The notes: generated by a model not told the origin, from the letters alone. DNA of 64,000 nt from Schistosoma haematobium (GCF_000699445.3 NC_067196.1:35856616-35920615), one strand, 5' to 3'. Positions 12,101 to 23,251 are shown, numbered from the stretch's first letter. Program-made: numbers and translations.

Positions 12101-12811
12101 ACAAAAGAAATATGTGTTTATACAAACAGTACCCCGAGTCACTGTGAGACTTCATCAAGCAGTCAAAAACAAAAATTGAAGAGATCATCAATCACAAAAA
12201 CGATAAAACTAATTTCCTCACAGAAATGGATATTTTGAGACATCATAAACAACTTGTATATTTACAATAACATCTTTTAGGGTTTACTAAGCACTAAAAT
12301 AACCATAGAAGAAACTACTGTTTGTAAACGTATACCAGGAATTTGCACAAACCAAAACGAGACATAAAGGCAGTCAAATAGTAACATTTTCAATACAATC
12401 AAGTACCAAATACGGATCTATCTAGTCGACTTTAGGCTACACGTTTTGTGCAAGGTAGTGATACTACTGGTCTGGTGAAATAGAAATAGGAACCTACTAT
12501 ACAGTGATCCAGAGTTAAGTCCTTCGACTGATTAGCTACTGACCGACATCAAAACTTTATTTGGCTTTTCTTTATCATGGTTTAATATATTCAATGAGAA
12601 ATATTGATGACAAATCAGTTTTACAAGAAAATATCTACCAAAACATGCTTACTTTGCCATGCACTGCCACACAAGTGATGGAATCTATGGAAGTTATATC
12701 ACGTAAACCATGTTCTATAGATTTGAACTTAAGACATGGCTCGACGGCCTCAAAACTTTTATTTTCATCAAAATCTTCAGCCAATTCAGCAACTTCAAAT
12801 GTGTTGGACAT
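3004..12811 (-). CDS. VPS41: VPS41 (HOPS complex subunit), first five exons; gene continues off the left edge
   Basis: VPS41 is a subunit of the HOPS tethering complex, acting in late endosome/lysosome fusion. Five exons on the minus strand (12811-12653, 10458-10375, 8461-8387, 7652-7527, 3120-3004) join in phase 0 throughout and give 187 codons. They follow the N-terminal beta-propeller of animal VPS41: an acidic N-terminus, then VAVHGK-FIAVGTQLGRIHLLD, then VNAISISEQGYFIASCGEDG, then YPIKAVAIAPDF, then LVRTIKWHCEIILWADDK. Each block aligns in order with the human protein as I remember it. All four introns have GT-AG ends and are 2194, 1913, 734 and 4406 nt long. The human protein is about 850 aa, so roughly three quarters of the gene, including the clathrin-repeat and RING parts, lies to the left. 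Intron 4 holds RTE pieces and SINEs. The family call is from remembered similarity, not from a search. Confidence 0.9.
3121..4139. other. VPS41 intron 4, left part
   Basis: Non-coding AT-rich sequence between exon 5 and the RTE fragment. No gene seen. Confidence 0.5.
4140..4984 (+). mobile_element. RTE-clade retrotransposon 3' end (lineage A)
   Basis: The frame through 4770 encodes the RT thumb/C-terminal region of an RTE-type endonuclease-reverse transcriptase. Marks are ISAGGGVSDEINARI, VRAVLLYSCETW, the VFDHRC..RRI stretch, HRLRWLGHVLRM and RLPGWGPRDGATQWLETL. It is followed by a pyrimidine-rich 3' UTR and a short A/T-rich tail of TAAA units near 4967-4984. The 5' part, including the catalytic palm, is absent, so the copy is 5'-truncated. 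It is sense to plus and antisense to VPS41, in whose intron 4 it lies. Confidence 0.85.
5335..5805 (-). mobile_element. RTE lineage A fragment, RT C-terminal part
   Basis: Read on the minus strand, 5700-5340 gives LGSLI-like, then GRVYCAAV..SV, then ED(I)SRLLVF and DYRCLR, all of which match the element at 34181. A frameshift falls at the position of the ETW motif. It is decayed and truncated. Confidence 0.65.
5806..6125 (+). mobile_element. tRNA-like SINE, possibly inserted in the RTE copy
   Basis: GGATAGCTCAGTGGTAACGT (about 5822-5841) looks like an RNA polymerase III A box and GAGATCGAATCC (about 5868-5879) like a B box. The ends cannot form a tRNA acceptor stem, so this is a tRNA-derived SINE rather than a tRNA gene. 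RTE sequence in the same orientation lies on both sides, suggesting a later insertion. The right boundary is approximate. Confidence 0.55.
6126..6965 (-). mobile_element. RTE lineage A fragment, endonuclease part
   Basis: The minus-strand translation near 6450-6280 gives VSETRIQDPSTSIHLTSPCQ and then VSGDLNATPRGLVGVGIAL, which fits the apurinic-type endonuclease of RTE elements (conserved SETR and GD regions). Reading frames are broken. It is probably the 5' half of the copy whose 3' half is at 5335-5805. Confidence 0.55.
6970..7245 (+). mobile_element. RTE 3' UTR fragment
   Basis: The stretch at 7100-7230 (TTATTGTGTGGCACATATTT, then TTATGTGCTTAAATAA) parallels the 3' UTR of the element ending at 4984 (TGTGTGGCGCATATATATTG, then TTATGTGTTCAAATAA). 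No coding part is left. Confidence 0.5.
7527..7652 (-). CDS. VPS41: VPS41 coding exon 4
   Basis: 42 codons, LVIYNLSS through VVGFNK, between a CTTCCTAG acceptor and a GTGAGG donor. YPIKAVAIAPDF matches human CPIKIIAVHPHF. A second AG at 7600-7599 could serve as an acceptor, but it would drop 18 codons that align with the human protein. Confidence 0.85.
8030..8235 (+). mobile_element. Sm-alpha-like SINE, decayed copy
   Basis: A tRNA-like head (TCAATGGTCTCGAGG, CGCACGCGAAACC, GGGTCCAACTCC) is followed by the common tail (AGTCCCACACTAGG, CCAGTGCTTTCGG, GTGGTCTGGCT). The hammerhead core is mutated (GTGAGAA in place of CTGANGA), so it is not expected to cleave. Confidence 0.75.
8387..8461 (-). 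CDS. VPS41: VPS41 coding exon 3
   Basis: 25 codons, HTGPVNAISI through CGEDGL, between a CTTTCAG acceptor and a GTAAGT donor. It is a WD-like blade matching human INQISLDESGEHMGVCSEDG. Confidence 0.88.
10375..10458 (-). CDS. VPS41: VPS41 coding exon 2
   Basis: 28 codons, FIAVGTQLGR through GFYGV. Acceptor TTTAAAG, donor GTAAGC. It encodes the first beta-propeller blade (human counterpart FLALGTHYGKVYLLD). Exons on both sides are in phase 0. Confidence 0.88.
12653..12811 (-). CDS. VPS41: VPS41 coding exon 1
   Basis: 53 codons starting MSNTFEVAEL and ending ITCVAVHGK before a GTAAGC donor. The ATG directly follows a TTTACAG acceptor, so this is the first coding exon after a 5' UTR intron or a spliced-leader acceptor. 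An acidic stretch (AEDFDENKS) sits where vertebrate VPS41 has its acidic N-terminus. Confidence 0.88.
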
Positions 12812-15039
12812 CTGTAAATACATAAAATATGAATTGATAACCCGAACAGGCGTAGGTGAACTATGTTGTCGTATGTAAAATATGATACTAAGTGATTAAT
12901 GTTAACGTAAAACACTATCTCTAATAAACTTAGTGTGAATTTAGGATAATTATCGTGTTTATTCAATTATATGTACAACTATGTAGCCTTAACAGAAAGT
13001 CAGTTAGATACGCAAAAACGCTACTTTATTTAAGCCCAAATTGTACTAAATATTCTTCTATTAAAGGACTTCTAAAGAAACCATCTGTTCTTCTTATGTA
13101 TCGACTGGGAACAACCGAGGTATAGTGTTTATTTCAACACCCTACTGATAACGATACTCCACACAAAACGAACTTTTGAATGTGATAATAAGAATACAAA
13201 ACTTAAAATCGTTTACCGTATCCAAGATAATCTAGCCATTTTAATACATTGATATAATAAAACATGCATCTAAAAGCTTTTTAAAGAAAGAAACTTAAAC
13301 TAAACTAACAATCGAAGAAATAGGTAGCGCTATTGTCCGTATTAGGAATAATGGACACGTTTTGTTGAAAATTTTGATGTTTAGTTTTTATAATATTACA
13401 CTTTCGTCGTGTAGTTTTGAAATCGAAAAGCTACAAAACAATACCAACCAAGCTCCTGTATTCAAGAAATTCTGACATTCCGATACTATAATAAAACCTT
13501 CACTTTTGTAAAGGATTCAGTTGTGATATTCGCGTACATAAATAGTAGTAGAGATAGTCAGGTTTTGTGTCCTTTTTATTTGGCATTTCAAAGCCTTGTG
13601 TAACACTGAGTAGTAATAAACTTTGGTGTCTCGCGACCCTGAAACGACATATTATGGATAGTTTATCTATCAATTTCGTAGAGAAATAAATATTTCTTAA
13701 CGGATGGTTGGATTGATGAGTGAAACGTAGGTGAAATGTACCCAGATCTATAAATTAGCTGATAATTAATAAACAAAATGTTCAAAAATAATGAAAACCA
13801 AAATGATACACCCAACTGAAGAGTAACCGGAGAGTTCCTCTGTTAAAATTTTATGAGTTGTTTACGAAGAAGAGTCATGTTTTACACTAAATTTGTAGGA
13901 CAAAACATTAATAGTCATGATCTTATCCTTCGGAACTAATTTTTAAAAAAATTAATATTTGGTTGAGTGCTTATACAAAAATAGAAAATTTGATTTCTGA
14001 GAGACGGCATACTGTTTGTACATTTATATGTGGAATTTCGTGACGTACATGAGGTTTTAAATCTCCACTAACCTATATATATGGCCAGTGACACGTTGGA
14101 AGGCTTACATTTCAAGACGTGTGGGGGCTAAGTTCGAGAGATAAGGCAAGACTTGATGAGCTACAGGATAAAGAGCAGATCCAAACATCTAAACAAAAGC
14201 AACCATGTCACAGGATAGTAACCCAAATAAGGATATTCACGAACTACATTTCACTAGTACTATTATATTAAGGGGGATTGACAAACCTCAGTGAGAACAG
14301 AAAAATTTGAAACCGCTACCCAGAACCGACAAACGAACTCCTAGGAAATCTACACCATAGTGACAGTGTAACAAATATACCAACAGAAAACGAAAACCAG
14401 CTCGTTTTTGACTGCTAGTCGTAAATTTACTGTTTTGTAGAAATCAGCTCAGCATATGCTTTGAAGACCAAACAAAATAAAATAACATGACGTACATTAA
14501 AATGAAATAGTAGACCTTACGCTAACTAGATTCATAATCATATTCACCCAAAAGATAATTATACATAATTATCTTATATAAATATATATATATAGTACTA
14601 ATGATAGAAACACCTAAGGCTGTAAAATAAGTAATTAGAACTACGAATCGTTAGCATTACTACATACTAACCATATTTTAACTCATTGTTCCATATATTG
14701 TGCTACGACAACCTTGACCAGCTTGACCTTCACCGTATCGATATCCTCAAATTGTTCGGTACGCAAAATAAATTCTGTAAGTCTTCGACGTTTGATGCTG
14801 ACCGCATTAGTTTTAATAGACTCACCTAGCTGGAGCCGCTCGGTCACGCATGCACACCAGATCACGAGTTGGAACATCCCCTACAACCACCAGCCAGCTT
14901 ATATTAATCACTGGATATATTGATATTCTATCAAAGATGCCTTCGAACCTCTTCGCTTCTGACTTCTGATGTCCCTAGGTTGGCACGTTTCGATTATAAA
15001 AGGTGTTATTGGTTAATTTGTTGCCAAAATTCAGATGCT
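12812..15039. other. Upstream region of VPS41, unassigned
   Basis: No supportable gene. A pair of overlapping open frames at 14683-14923 (both strands, GC-richer than its surroundings) is probably a repeat remnant. A TA-rich microsatellite lies at about 14577-14597. Confidence 0.4.
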
Positions 15040-16940
15040 TGTGGCATCTTTGCGTTCAGATGGCTGTGAACAGAATATGGGAATCTTTTGTCAAACGAGC
15101 TTCCGTGTTTGGCAACCTCAGACCACTGATTCTTCTAGGTACAAACCTAGGTATATGAGAAAAATGGAAGTAATAGAATGATTGACGAGTTAGTGCCCAT
15201 TTCTGTCCAAAGTGGTTTCAAATGGTTGTAGATGGAATAGAAGAAGCTTTCACCAAAAGTGCTTCCGTATCTAGTAGAAGTGGATTACCGAATCCTGCAA
15301 GTAAGAACCTAGGTATGTTAACGATAAAAGAGAGAAGAATTAGTAAATTATAGCAAGATACTCTTCTTGTTCATTAAGAGTGTGTCAAGTCTTCTTTTAA
15401 CGGACTCCTAAGAAGTCGCTTAGACCAGTTCAGCCGTCAGCGAATTCATACAATTCGGTACCCTTAAAGAGTAGAAGGTGTCCCTACAGTCCGCTTTGCT
15501 GTGTTGCCCCCAGTTTCGGGTTGTTGCAACCAAGGTTTGTGTCAGAACTGAGCTTAAATAGGTGTTTAAGGGGGGTGTTCATAAGTGGTAATAATGCTGT
15601 AAGCCATTAGGTCACCTCTAAGATTCCTCTTCTCTAGTGGGTAAATGTCCAGTGATTGGAGGCACCCTTCATAAGACTTGAGTCTCGGAAGTGATTTCGT
15701 GGCTCGCCGTCGAGTAAGTTCCAGAGTGTCCCTATCCTTTTGGAGTGAGGGTGAAGACACATCGTGTATCTATACTCTAACTGGGGGTGAATAAAGCTGT
15801 TGAATGCTAGGTAAAAATTTATTCCATCGAACTGACTAAAAATGCTCTTCAACGCTACCAATCCAAGGTTCGCTGGAAAGGCATTTTTGTGGCAGTCAGC
15901 GTAAGACTTCAGGTCGTAGGGTACCAATACTCCTAGATTTTTCCCAACAAGAGACACTTCTATAGGACAGCCGCCTAATTTATAGTTGTAGTCTGCAACT
16001 TATCACAGATGAACTAATTTACACTTTGAATTCTCCACCATCTCAAAATCATATGGGCGTAATACACTTTGAATTGTCAAAGTTGATTCCGTTGTCATTT
16101 GCCCAAATTCGAGGTCAAGTCAGATCCATCTGGAAATGCCAGTTCACCCTCTTGGTTGTATTATTCTCCACAGAGTTTCACATCATCAGGGAAAAATATT
16201 AAATCTAACAAAACCTGTCTTGAGGACCAAAGCAAGAAAAGATGAGGTCCTAGTACCAAACCCTAGGGAACCCACCAGTACATTCCATAGCCCGAGAGAA
16301 AGTTAAGTTAACCCTGACCATAAATGTCTATGATTAATATGTAAAATGAGCCAATCAGTTATTAATGATTTGATACCTAACAGTTTGAGCTTACTGATAA
16401 GATATATATGGCTGACCCTGTCAAAATCTTTTAAGAAGCCATGGCACGGGACGTCAACCTCCTTACTGAGATCAAGGAAGGCTGTCTATCTGTCCGCTGC
16501 GGTCAGCGGGTTGGTTATGCAAGAGAAATTTTTCTGTAACCGTACTGTTAGGATGAAAAGATGTTTATGGATAGCAGGTAGTCGTGTATACCGTAGCATA
16601 TCAGGGTATCGAAAGAAGTGCTACCTGGCGGTAGCTCAAGGGTTCGCTGGGTCGATGAACGAGAACAGTGCTCAGGTTCAGTTCTGAGAGTCCTGTGGAG
16701 TTGCACATGAAGCCCTCATCAATATAGTTAATTTGGATCGGTTGACATGTCCGAACGTACTGATCATTCAGAGGGCCAGTATTGTCACTGACGTTGTTGT
16801 AGGGCCATTAGGACATAGCAGTTGAAAATCTCTGATTTTGGCTTGTCAAAGAGAATAAGCTTTTTGGATTGGGGACAAATTTATCGATAATCTTTACCTG
16901 GTATTTATGCCTGTCTTCACTTGTCGCCTTTTTTCATTGG
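15040..16940 (-). mobile_element. CR1-clade retrotransposon, 5'-truncated copy 1
   Basis: Homologous in order to 21475-23290. It has the RT C-terminal segment (minus 15957-15634, LGVLVPYDLKSYADCHKNAF and FIHPQLEYR), degenerate palm sequence up to about 16860, and the same 3' UTR with the AACCTAGGTATGTTAAC block. Near 15040-15170 a second, partly duplicated 3' UTR segment (GCTTCCGTGT..AACCTAGGTAT) precedes the main one. Many stops; non-functional. Confidence 0.8.
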
Positions 16941-17154
16941 TTTGTGTTTTAATCTCTCGTTGTAAGGTAGTTTGAGAACTGACACCAATTTAGTGCTCAC
17001 GAATTGCATGAACTTAAGTAAACCCACATCCCGAAAAAACAATGACAAGCTGCTTAGGTGCAGCATTACATGTGAGGTTTCATGCTGGTCCCGTATTGAA
17101 CTTAAGTGCATGACAATAAACCATGTAAAGGTCCTGCAAAATAATCATACAATT

Positions 17155-17325
17155 CGATTAAGGTTAGAAATTAGATTTTGGGTTTTCATCACGAACTGAC
17201 AGCGGCCATGATGCCAAAACTCTATTTAGCCAAAAAGATTAGTGAATCTCACGTAAAAGTCTCAGTGCCGTTATATTATACGTGATTAGTTTGTTCGTAA
17301 ATTATAGTCTCGCCACTGAGTAATC
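17155..17325 (+). repeat. Interspersed repeat R1, copy 1
   Basis: Shares GGTTTTCATCACGAACTGAC, then ATGCCAAAACTCTATTTAGC, then TTCGTAAATTATA with 47850-48010 in the same orientation. Family unknown to me. Confidence 0.7.
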
Positions 17326-18074
17326 ACTAGTAAGGAGATCATAATAATTAGAGTAAATGTTTGTATAAATTAGAAAATTTAGCCAAAAATATGCAAGACG
17401 TCTCATTGAATTTACCAAATGGTTTACGAATTTGTCTTATATACATTAATGAAGCTATTGAAATCAATGTTCGAAAGCCTGATCTTTGTACCCATGAAAA
17501 GTTTGTACAGCCATATTATTTTGGTCATTGATATACAAGTGTGCTGTAGTTGAAATTTGATTCGCACTGTCGTGGTTGAAATGTCCACGTCCAAAATCAA
17601 GAACAGAACAAGTGAACAAATACGATGGAAACTCACTGATTCTATGATTTCAGCTCATTTATTCACTGATACAATCATTGACAGTAATATCAATTACAAT
17701 TGTTTACATAACTGTTAAGTCTTGTGGTCTGTTAACCATCATTTAACTTAGACCATTTTAGCACTGTGCCAAACCAATGACTTGTTGACCGGTACGAGCA
17801 GCTTAGAATCCTTACTGGCCGCTCTATGAGATATTACAGTGAAACCGCATCACTTTCTGTCCTTTCGCAAAAGAAGTTGTTTGCATGTGCTTTTGAAGAA
17901 TACATCTAGATAGAGTAATATATTTGATATAAAACGCAAGGGAATCTGTGAAATAATCACGCCTGAATGGTGGGGCCATGAAGTCTAGATTGATAATTCA
18001 CATACAAAGCTTGTCAGATCTCAAAACTATGATATTAGCACTGCTCTAATAGACCTAATCCTGAAATTACAGAT

Positions 18075-18415
18075 TTGTCATGATGTAACTGTCTAATCTA
18101 TTAGATCTTACGTGGAAGTCACATCATTATCTACACTGGCTCATCGTACCGTAACAGTTACCAATATGTGATGGAGAACACATTCAAGCTAGAGGTAGAA
18201 CAATACATTTAATAGGAGTAAAACTAAGTTTTACAGAACATCCACGCATGCGAGGCTGAGCCATGCCATCCGATCACTTCGAATTAACTGGATTCATCTT
18301 TTCCGCCTTCCATATAGTTGGGTTTTTCTCCGCGTTAAATGGTGAATACCTATTTTCCCGGCTGTCTCGTGTTCAGCTTTGAAGATTGTGTGATTATGGC
18401 CCAGTGCCACTACAA
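18075..18415 (+). repeat. Interspersed repeat R2, copy 1
   Basis: Shares TTTGTCATGATGTAACTGTC, a TCTACACTGGCTCATCGTACC block, GAGCCATGCCATCC and TTGAAGATTGTGTGAT, in the same order, with 40368-40690. Family unknown. Confidence 0.6.
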
Positions 18416-20879
18416 GTCTTTTCAGTAATTATATATTCAGCTGTAAGCACTAGATAGTTACGAACTCAAGTCCATTATAAACGCTTTGAACAGTTTTGGA
18501 TTATTATTTGCGTGAAGTGATAAAAGCTAAGGGTGACGCCAGTTACACTTTGATGACTTACAAGTTTGTAGACTATTGGGCAGCCGAAAAAGTGTCTGGT
18601 GCTACAAACACTGTCACTGTGTTCAGTATCTCAGTAGTCTGGCCATAAGAGGCCTTAACAATAAAATTCTTTAAGTAGACTTTACGGAAGTAATTTGTAG
18701 GGAAAGCGAAATGTCACTAAGCCCTAGCAAATCATCCGGCAGTTGGGTCATTGAATATCGAGTAAATCATCGATCTTCGTCAAGGTCAGGGACAACCAAC
18801 GCTCTTCAGTTAATCATATGCCATGGACTGGCCCATGCGGCAGTGGTCTTACTTTTGCTTTTATCTACTTTAACTAATATATTTCTGTAATAACGTTCTC
18901 TGTGTTGTACAGTCTTCAAAGCATCTATGATACATTGATAAGTCAATTGGAATAGTTCACGTAAAGCGCTGACCACGAGGTGTGACTTCGACGTTGGCTA
19001 GTTTGTCACGCCATTCACGTCTAACTCGAGTAGGCGTCCACTCATTCCGACATAGATCATCTACGTTGGTGATCTACAAATTTAATAAGATTTCAGTCTA
19101 ATCGCTCTTCATTGGGATGGTATGTTTCTGTTACCATGAATCATGGGGCAGGAATTTCATCAATCTGTTTTGTCTTTCTCTTGATGTAGGGGAACATTCT
19201 CATTCTAGGAAGAAAAACGAAGTCGTCTACCAAGAGTCAAATCAAAGCTTGTGTCATAATTCCTGTCTCAAGAATAAATTATACGATTATTGGAGTACCT
19301 GTCTTTAGTAATCATGATCTGTGAAAATATTATTCGCTTCTCATATTCCTAGGTGTCTTTTTAAACCAGGTTTGTGGCTAATTGCATTTGTGTACTTCAA
19401 CATCTGTTTTGAATCTCTCAGTGATCAATATGCCCACTGTTATCAGGGTAAACCATGTGATAGAATAACTTATCAACTGCAGACTGCTACATAGGAGGGT
19501 AAATATTACTTTGCTCAACGTAACAGCTGTATTCAGTAAGATATGTGAAATTGTAACCAATCTGAATGTGCGTATAAAATGTGCCATAAGTTCTTAGTGT
19601 GTCTAAAGAGAACACGTTTCTTGCGAATCATATCAGTCATACTGTTCACCTCCTCTGAGCAAGTACCCAATTCTTCGTGAATATGTACCGCTTTTAAAGT
19701 CATTAGACTATACGTATGTAGCAGATTTTATGGGTCAAGGTCACTCAGTAAGTCAATAACGATCGGCAGGGAGTAAAAATTATTAGGTTTTGGTCCTCGT
19801 GATGTCCCATTTAGCACAGTGAATTAAGTTGATTACGCACATGAAGTTCTGACAGGTTTTAGTTCTCCTGCTTTATATTCCTGTAGCCAACTAACAAGGT
19901 GAGATTGACAACTTTGCTAGATTCGGTGAAAGCAAAATCAGTCAATAGATTTCAGGACACGCCAGCTTACCTGCCCCATTAGTGGATAACCTGTTCTATT
20001 GATTGAGATGTTCGGAAGGCATAGAATATTAACTCAGATATATAAGTATTTCCTTGCAAATAATTCTCATAGTTTCACCAACCTCGTTGGTTGAGAGTTG
20101 GTGCAGTAATTTGACGATAATACCGACTACATGACCTAACATAAGGGTTTAGTGAAGCAGTCCTCCGTCCGTTGGTAACTTACCTCAATATTAAACGATT
20201 ACGGCAAGTGCTCAAACATCTTTGAACGAAAGGTGAAAGTCCTCAGTAAGACTTTATTTACTTACGTGCTTATTCCCTTTATCTGTGGTGAAGCGTGGGT
20301 CGACGAACAAGATTTTCAAACCAACTCACCCCTTAAGTTGTTTCTAGTAGCTATTTATTCTTTTCATGTTGATCTTCAGTAATGGCGGCTTTAACATTAA
20401 TTCTCCCCCCTTTTGCTTGTGTTGCATTCATTGAACTGGAAACACTCCGTGTTATGACGAACTTAAATACTGTCCTCCGAGCGATCTGTAAGCGATCTAT
20501 CCAGAAAGAATCGATTAACATTCCTGTGTTGGTAGGAACATCTAGTTGCTTTACATGGACCGCCATTTATCTACTTTTTTGTTAACTTTTTGACTGAGCG
20601 ATAGAGCGTATATAAACTGACCTAAACAGTAATTTACCATTCAAAACTAATTAAGATAGGAGTCTACATTCATCTCCAGCGTCTTTTAGTAAATTCATCT
20701 TCAGCTAGAAGCTAGTTTGTTCTTTGCTATAGTAGACCGATAATGATAGTATCCAACCAATGAATCTAGATTACCATGCATAGAAAAATATTTGTAAATA
20801 CCGGCATCATTCTATGTTGTGTTTTAGGATCTTATGTTTCCTGTGTGTGTGTTGAGGTTACTGTTGCATAGACTGCCTC

Positions 20880-21245
20880 TACAGTATATTCACATTCATT
20901 TGTTGATATGCGTGCGATAGAGCAGCTAGGTCATCTTCGAAGTTCAAATCACCTAGCTGCATTAAAGCACTCTATTGCATTCCGTGCTTCACCTGAGATG
21001 TAGAGGTCTTCATAATCCAATCGACCACCGGAAGAATGAGAAAAAGAGGGAGTAAGAAGTCTTGTCTGACACTGGTCCACACTTGGAATGCATCTGTCAG
21101 CTGTCGTCCATGCACAAGTTCGCGGCGTAGTGTGTCGTATAAATTCCGGATGATGTTAGCGATTTTCTCTTGCACATCATGGTGTTGGAGAACGTCCTCT
21201 AATATTTTCCTACCCACGCTAGCAAACGCCTCCCATGGTCAAGGA
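20880..21245 (-). mobile_element. RTE lineage B fragment, RT palm part
   Basis: The minus frame reads IANIIRNLYDTLRRELVHGR, then QLTDAFQVWTSVRQDFLLP, then VVDWIMKTSTS, then a stop and LNFEDDLAALSHAYQQM. These correspond to motif B and motif C (FADD, here FEDD) of the element at 39.3-39.6 kb. Truncated at both ends. Confidence 0.8.
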
Positions 21246-21681
21246 AGTTAGTGTATATTTACAAATTCCACTCAATCTATTGCTCAACAATGATCGTTGG
21301 TGTCACGACTTCATCTATATATGACTAATTCTTACAGAACCTAGTTTGTTGATTTCAAAGCTCGGCGTCTACTTAGCCTTTTATCCTGTTCAACGACACT
21401 CTACAACAAACTTTTCTGTTTTTTTCACTATCTTCCACCTGTTTCTGCTTGTCATCTCTAATGCTTTTATTTCAAATGGTTCAAATGGGTGTAGACGGAA
21501 CAGAAGCATTTGCTTAACAGGCTTCCGTGTCTTATAGCAGGGGATCACCAATACCTCCAGGCAGGAACCTAGGTATGTTAACAATAAAACAGGAAAAGAA
21601 ATTAGTAAATCATAGTGTGATGCTATCTTTAGTCCTTAAGAATAGTTCAGGTTGACTCATAAAGGACTCCTGGGAAGTCGC

Positions 21682-22304
21682 TTAGACTAGCTCGGCCGGA
21701 AGCAAATTCCAGCATTCAACAACTCTTAAGCAGTAGAAGTTGTGTCTACAGTCCATTCTGCTATGTTGTATCTCCAGATTCTGGGTGTTACCTCTTAGGT
21801 TAGTGTTGAAACTAAGCTTAAGTAGGTGTTTAAGTGGATGTCCAGAAGTGTTAAGGATACTGTAGGCCATTAAGTCACCTCTAAGACGTCTATACTCTAA
21901 TGGGTAAAGGTTAAGTGATTGGAGGGAGGAAATACTATGTTTCCGTATTCTAAATGGGGACGGATAAAACTAATGAAGATTATGTGGAAAGCTCTTTCGT
22001 CAGACCGGTCAAAAATGCGCTTCAATGTTGCCAGTGCAAGGTTTGCTCGGAAGGCATTTTTGTCACAGTTGGCGTAAGACTTTAAATCGTAGGGCACCGG
22101 GACTCCTAAATCTTTTTCGACTTGGGATACTACTAGAGAGGAGTTTCGTGAGTTACAACTGTAGTCTGCAACATGTCGCAGATGGACTACTTTACATTTT
22201 GAAATATTAAAGGTAAGTCGGTTATCGTCTGCCCAACTTCGAAGCCGAGTCAGACCCTCCTCAAGTACCTGTATATCGTCTTGGTTGCGTATCTCTCTCT
22301 CCAA
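21682..22304 (-). pseudogene. CR1 RT thumb and C-terminus
   Basis: Two frames (22304-21897, then 21870-21682) give LEEGLTRLRSWADDNRLTF, NISKCKVVHLRH, LGVPVPYDLKSYANCDKNAF and VVECWNLLPAELV, the usual end of CR1-like RT proteins. A frameshift or stop separates them near 21890. Confidence 0.75.
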
Positions 22305-23251
22305 AGTTTCGCGTCGTCGGCAAAAAGTAATAAGTCTGATGTTACCTGTTGAGGATGATCATTTATGTATATCAAGAAGAGAAGAGGTCCTAGTACTGAG
22401 CCCTGGGGGACCCCACTAGGACATTCCATAGCCTGAGATAAAGTGAAATTAACCGTGACCTTAAAATGTCGATTTTTCAGGTATGAAGTGAGCCAATCGA
22501 TTAGAGGTGGTCTGATACCCAATCGTTTGAGCTTATTGATAAGACATGTATGGTTAACCTTACCAAAAGCTTTTGAGAAATCTAGGTAGATGATATCAAA
22601 CTTCCCCTTGTGATCAAGGATGCTTATCCATCTGTAAACCGCAGTCAGCAGGTTGGTAATACAAGCGTAACCCTTCCTGAAACCATGCTGTTGGGGTGAG
22701 AAGAAATTTAAGGACAGTAAATAGTCATTTATACCATCGCATATCATGGACTCCATGATTTTTGAAGGTATTGAGAGGAGAGCCACCTGTCGGTAACTTG
22801 AAGGTTGGCCGCGTCGACCTCCTTTGAAAATTGTTGTGATGTGAGCCAGCCTCCAATTTTCCGGTAGTTTTCCTCGACTTGGCGAGTGTGAGAACATCAC
22901 GCTATGCGGCGTCGCCAGGATTGAGGCTGCTTCCCTCAGTATGGCGGAATGGACCATGTCCAGGCCAGGAGAAGTGTCTAGTCTTAAGTGCTGCAGTTTC
23001 CGGAACACCAAGTCAGCGCTTAGGTTCACTTCGGAAAGTCTTGTGGAATTGCAGATGAAACTTTCATCAGTAAAGTTGATGTCGGTCGTTTGAAATGTCT
23101 GGGAGTAATGTTCAGCCAGAAGGTTAGCGGCGTCGCCATCGTTGTTGGTTGGGCCGTTAAGACCTACCAGTTGGGAAACTCCAGTTTTGGCTTGACGAAG
23201 AGAGGCTGCATAACGGAATAAGCTTTTAGGGTTAGAGGAAAATTTGTCCAT
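22250..23251 (-). pseudogene. CR1 reverse transcriptase core
   Basis: 333-codon frame. Visible motifs, in order: LPENWRLAHITTIFKGG (fingers), SSYRQVALLSIPSKIMESM (normally SYRPISL), QQHGFRKGYAC, FDIIYLDFSKAFGKVNH (motif A), SGVPQGSVLGPLLFLIYIND (motif B) and LLLFADDAKLW (motif C). The catalytic Asp of motif A and the FADD box are intact. The frame closes soon after motif C, and the thumb continues in another frame at 22304-21897. Confidence 0.85.

Larger units (their letters stand above)
8236..12652. other. VPS41 introns 1-3, no additional gene seen
   Basis: Apart from the VPS41 exons listed, this is AT-rich intron sequence. The hydrophobic open frame at 11829-12191 on the minus strand lies inside intron 1 and shows no family signature. 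Confidence 0.5.
16941..20879. other. Repeat-rich intergenic region
   Basis: Contains two stretches with relatives elsewhere in the window (17155-17325 and 18075-18415, listed separately). I see no gene. Open frames on both strands at 20351-20585 mirror each other and have no recognisable domain. Confidence 0.4.

Noticed and set aside
11829..12191. 120-codon hydrophobic open frame on the minus strand
   Set aside because: It lies inside VPS41 intron 1, is rich in Leu/Ile/Phe as expected for AT-rich random sequence, and shows no motif.
14683..14923. Overlapping frames, minus frame ending KLVKVVVAQYMEQ
   Set aside because: Composition is protein-like, but there is no family match, no splice partner and an equally open opposite strand; probably a repeat remnant.
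18680..18850. Possible Gypsy-type RT fragment (SGSWVIEYRVNHRS)
   Set aside because: Only a loose resemblance to the GDWR..YR..N motif; neighbouring motifs are absent on both strands.
20351..20585. Overlapping open frames on both strands, each starting ATGGCGG
   Set aside because: Mutually antisense frames with no domain. The shared ATGGCGG ends are a short inverted match, not enough for an element call.
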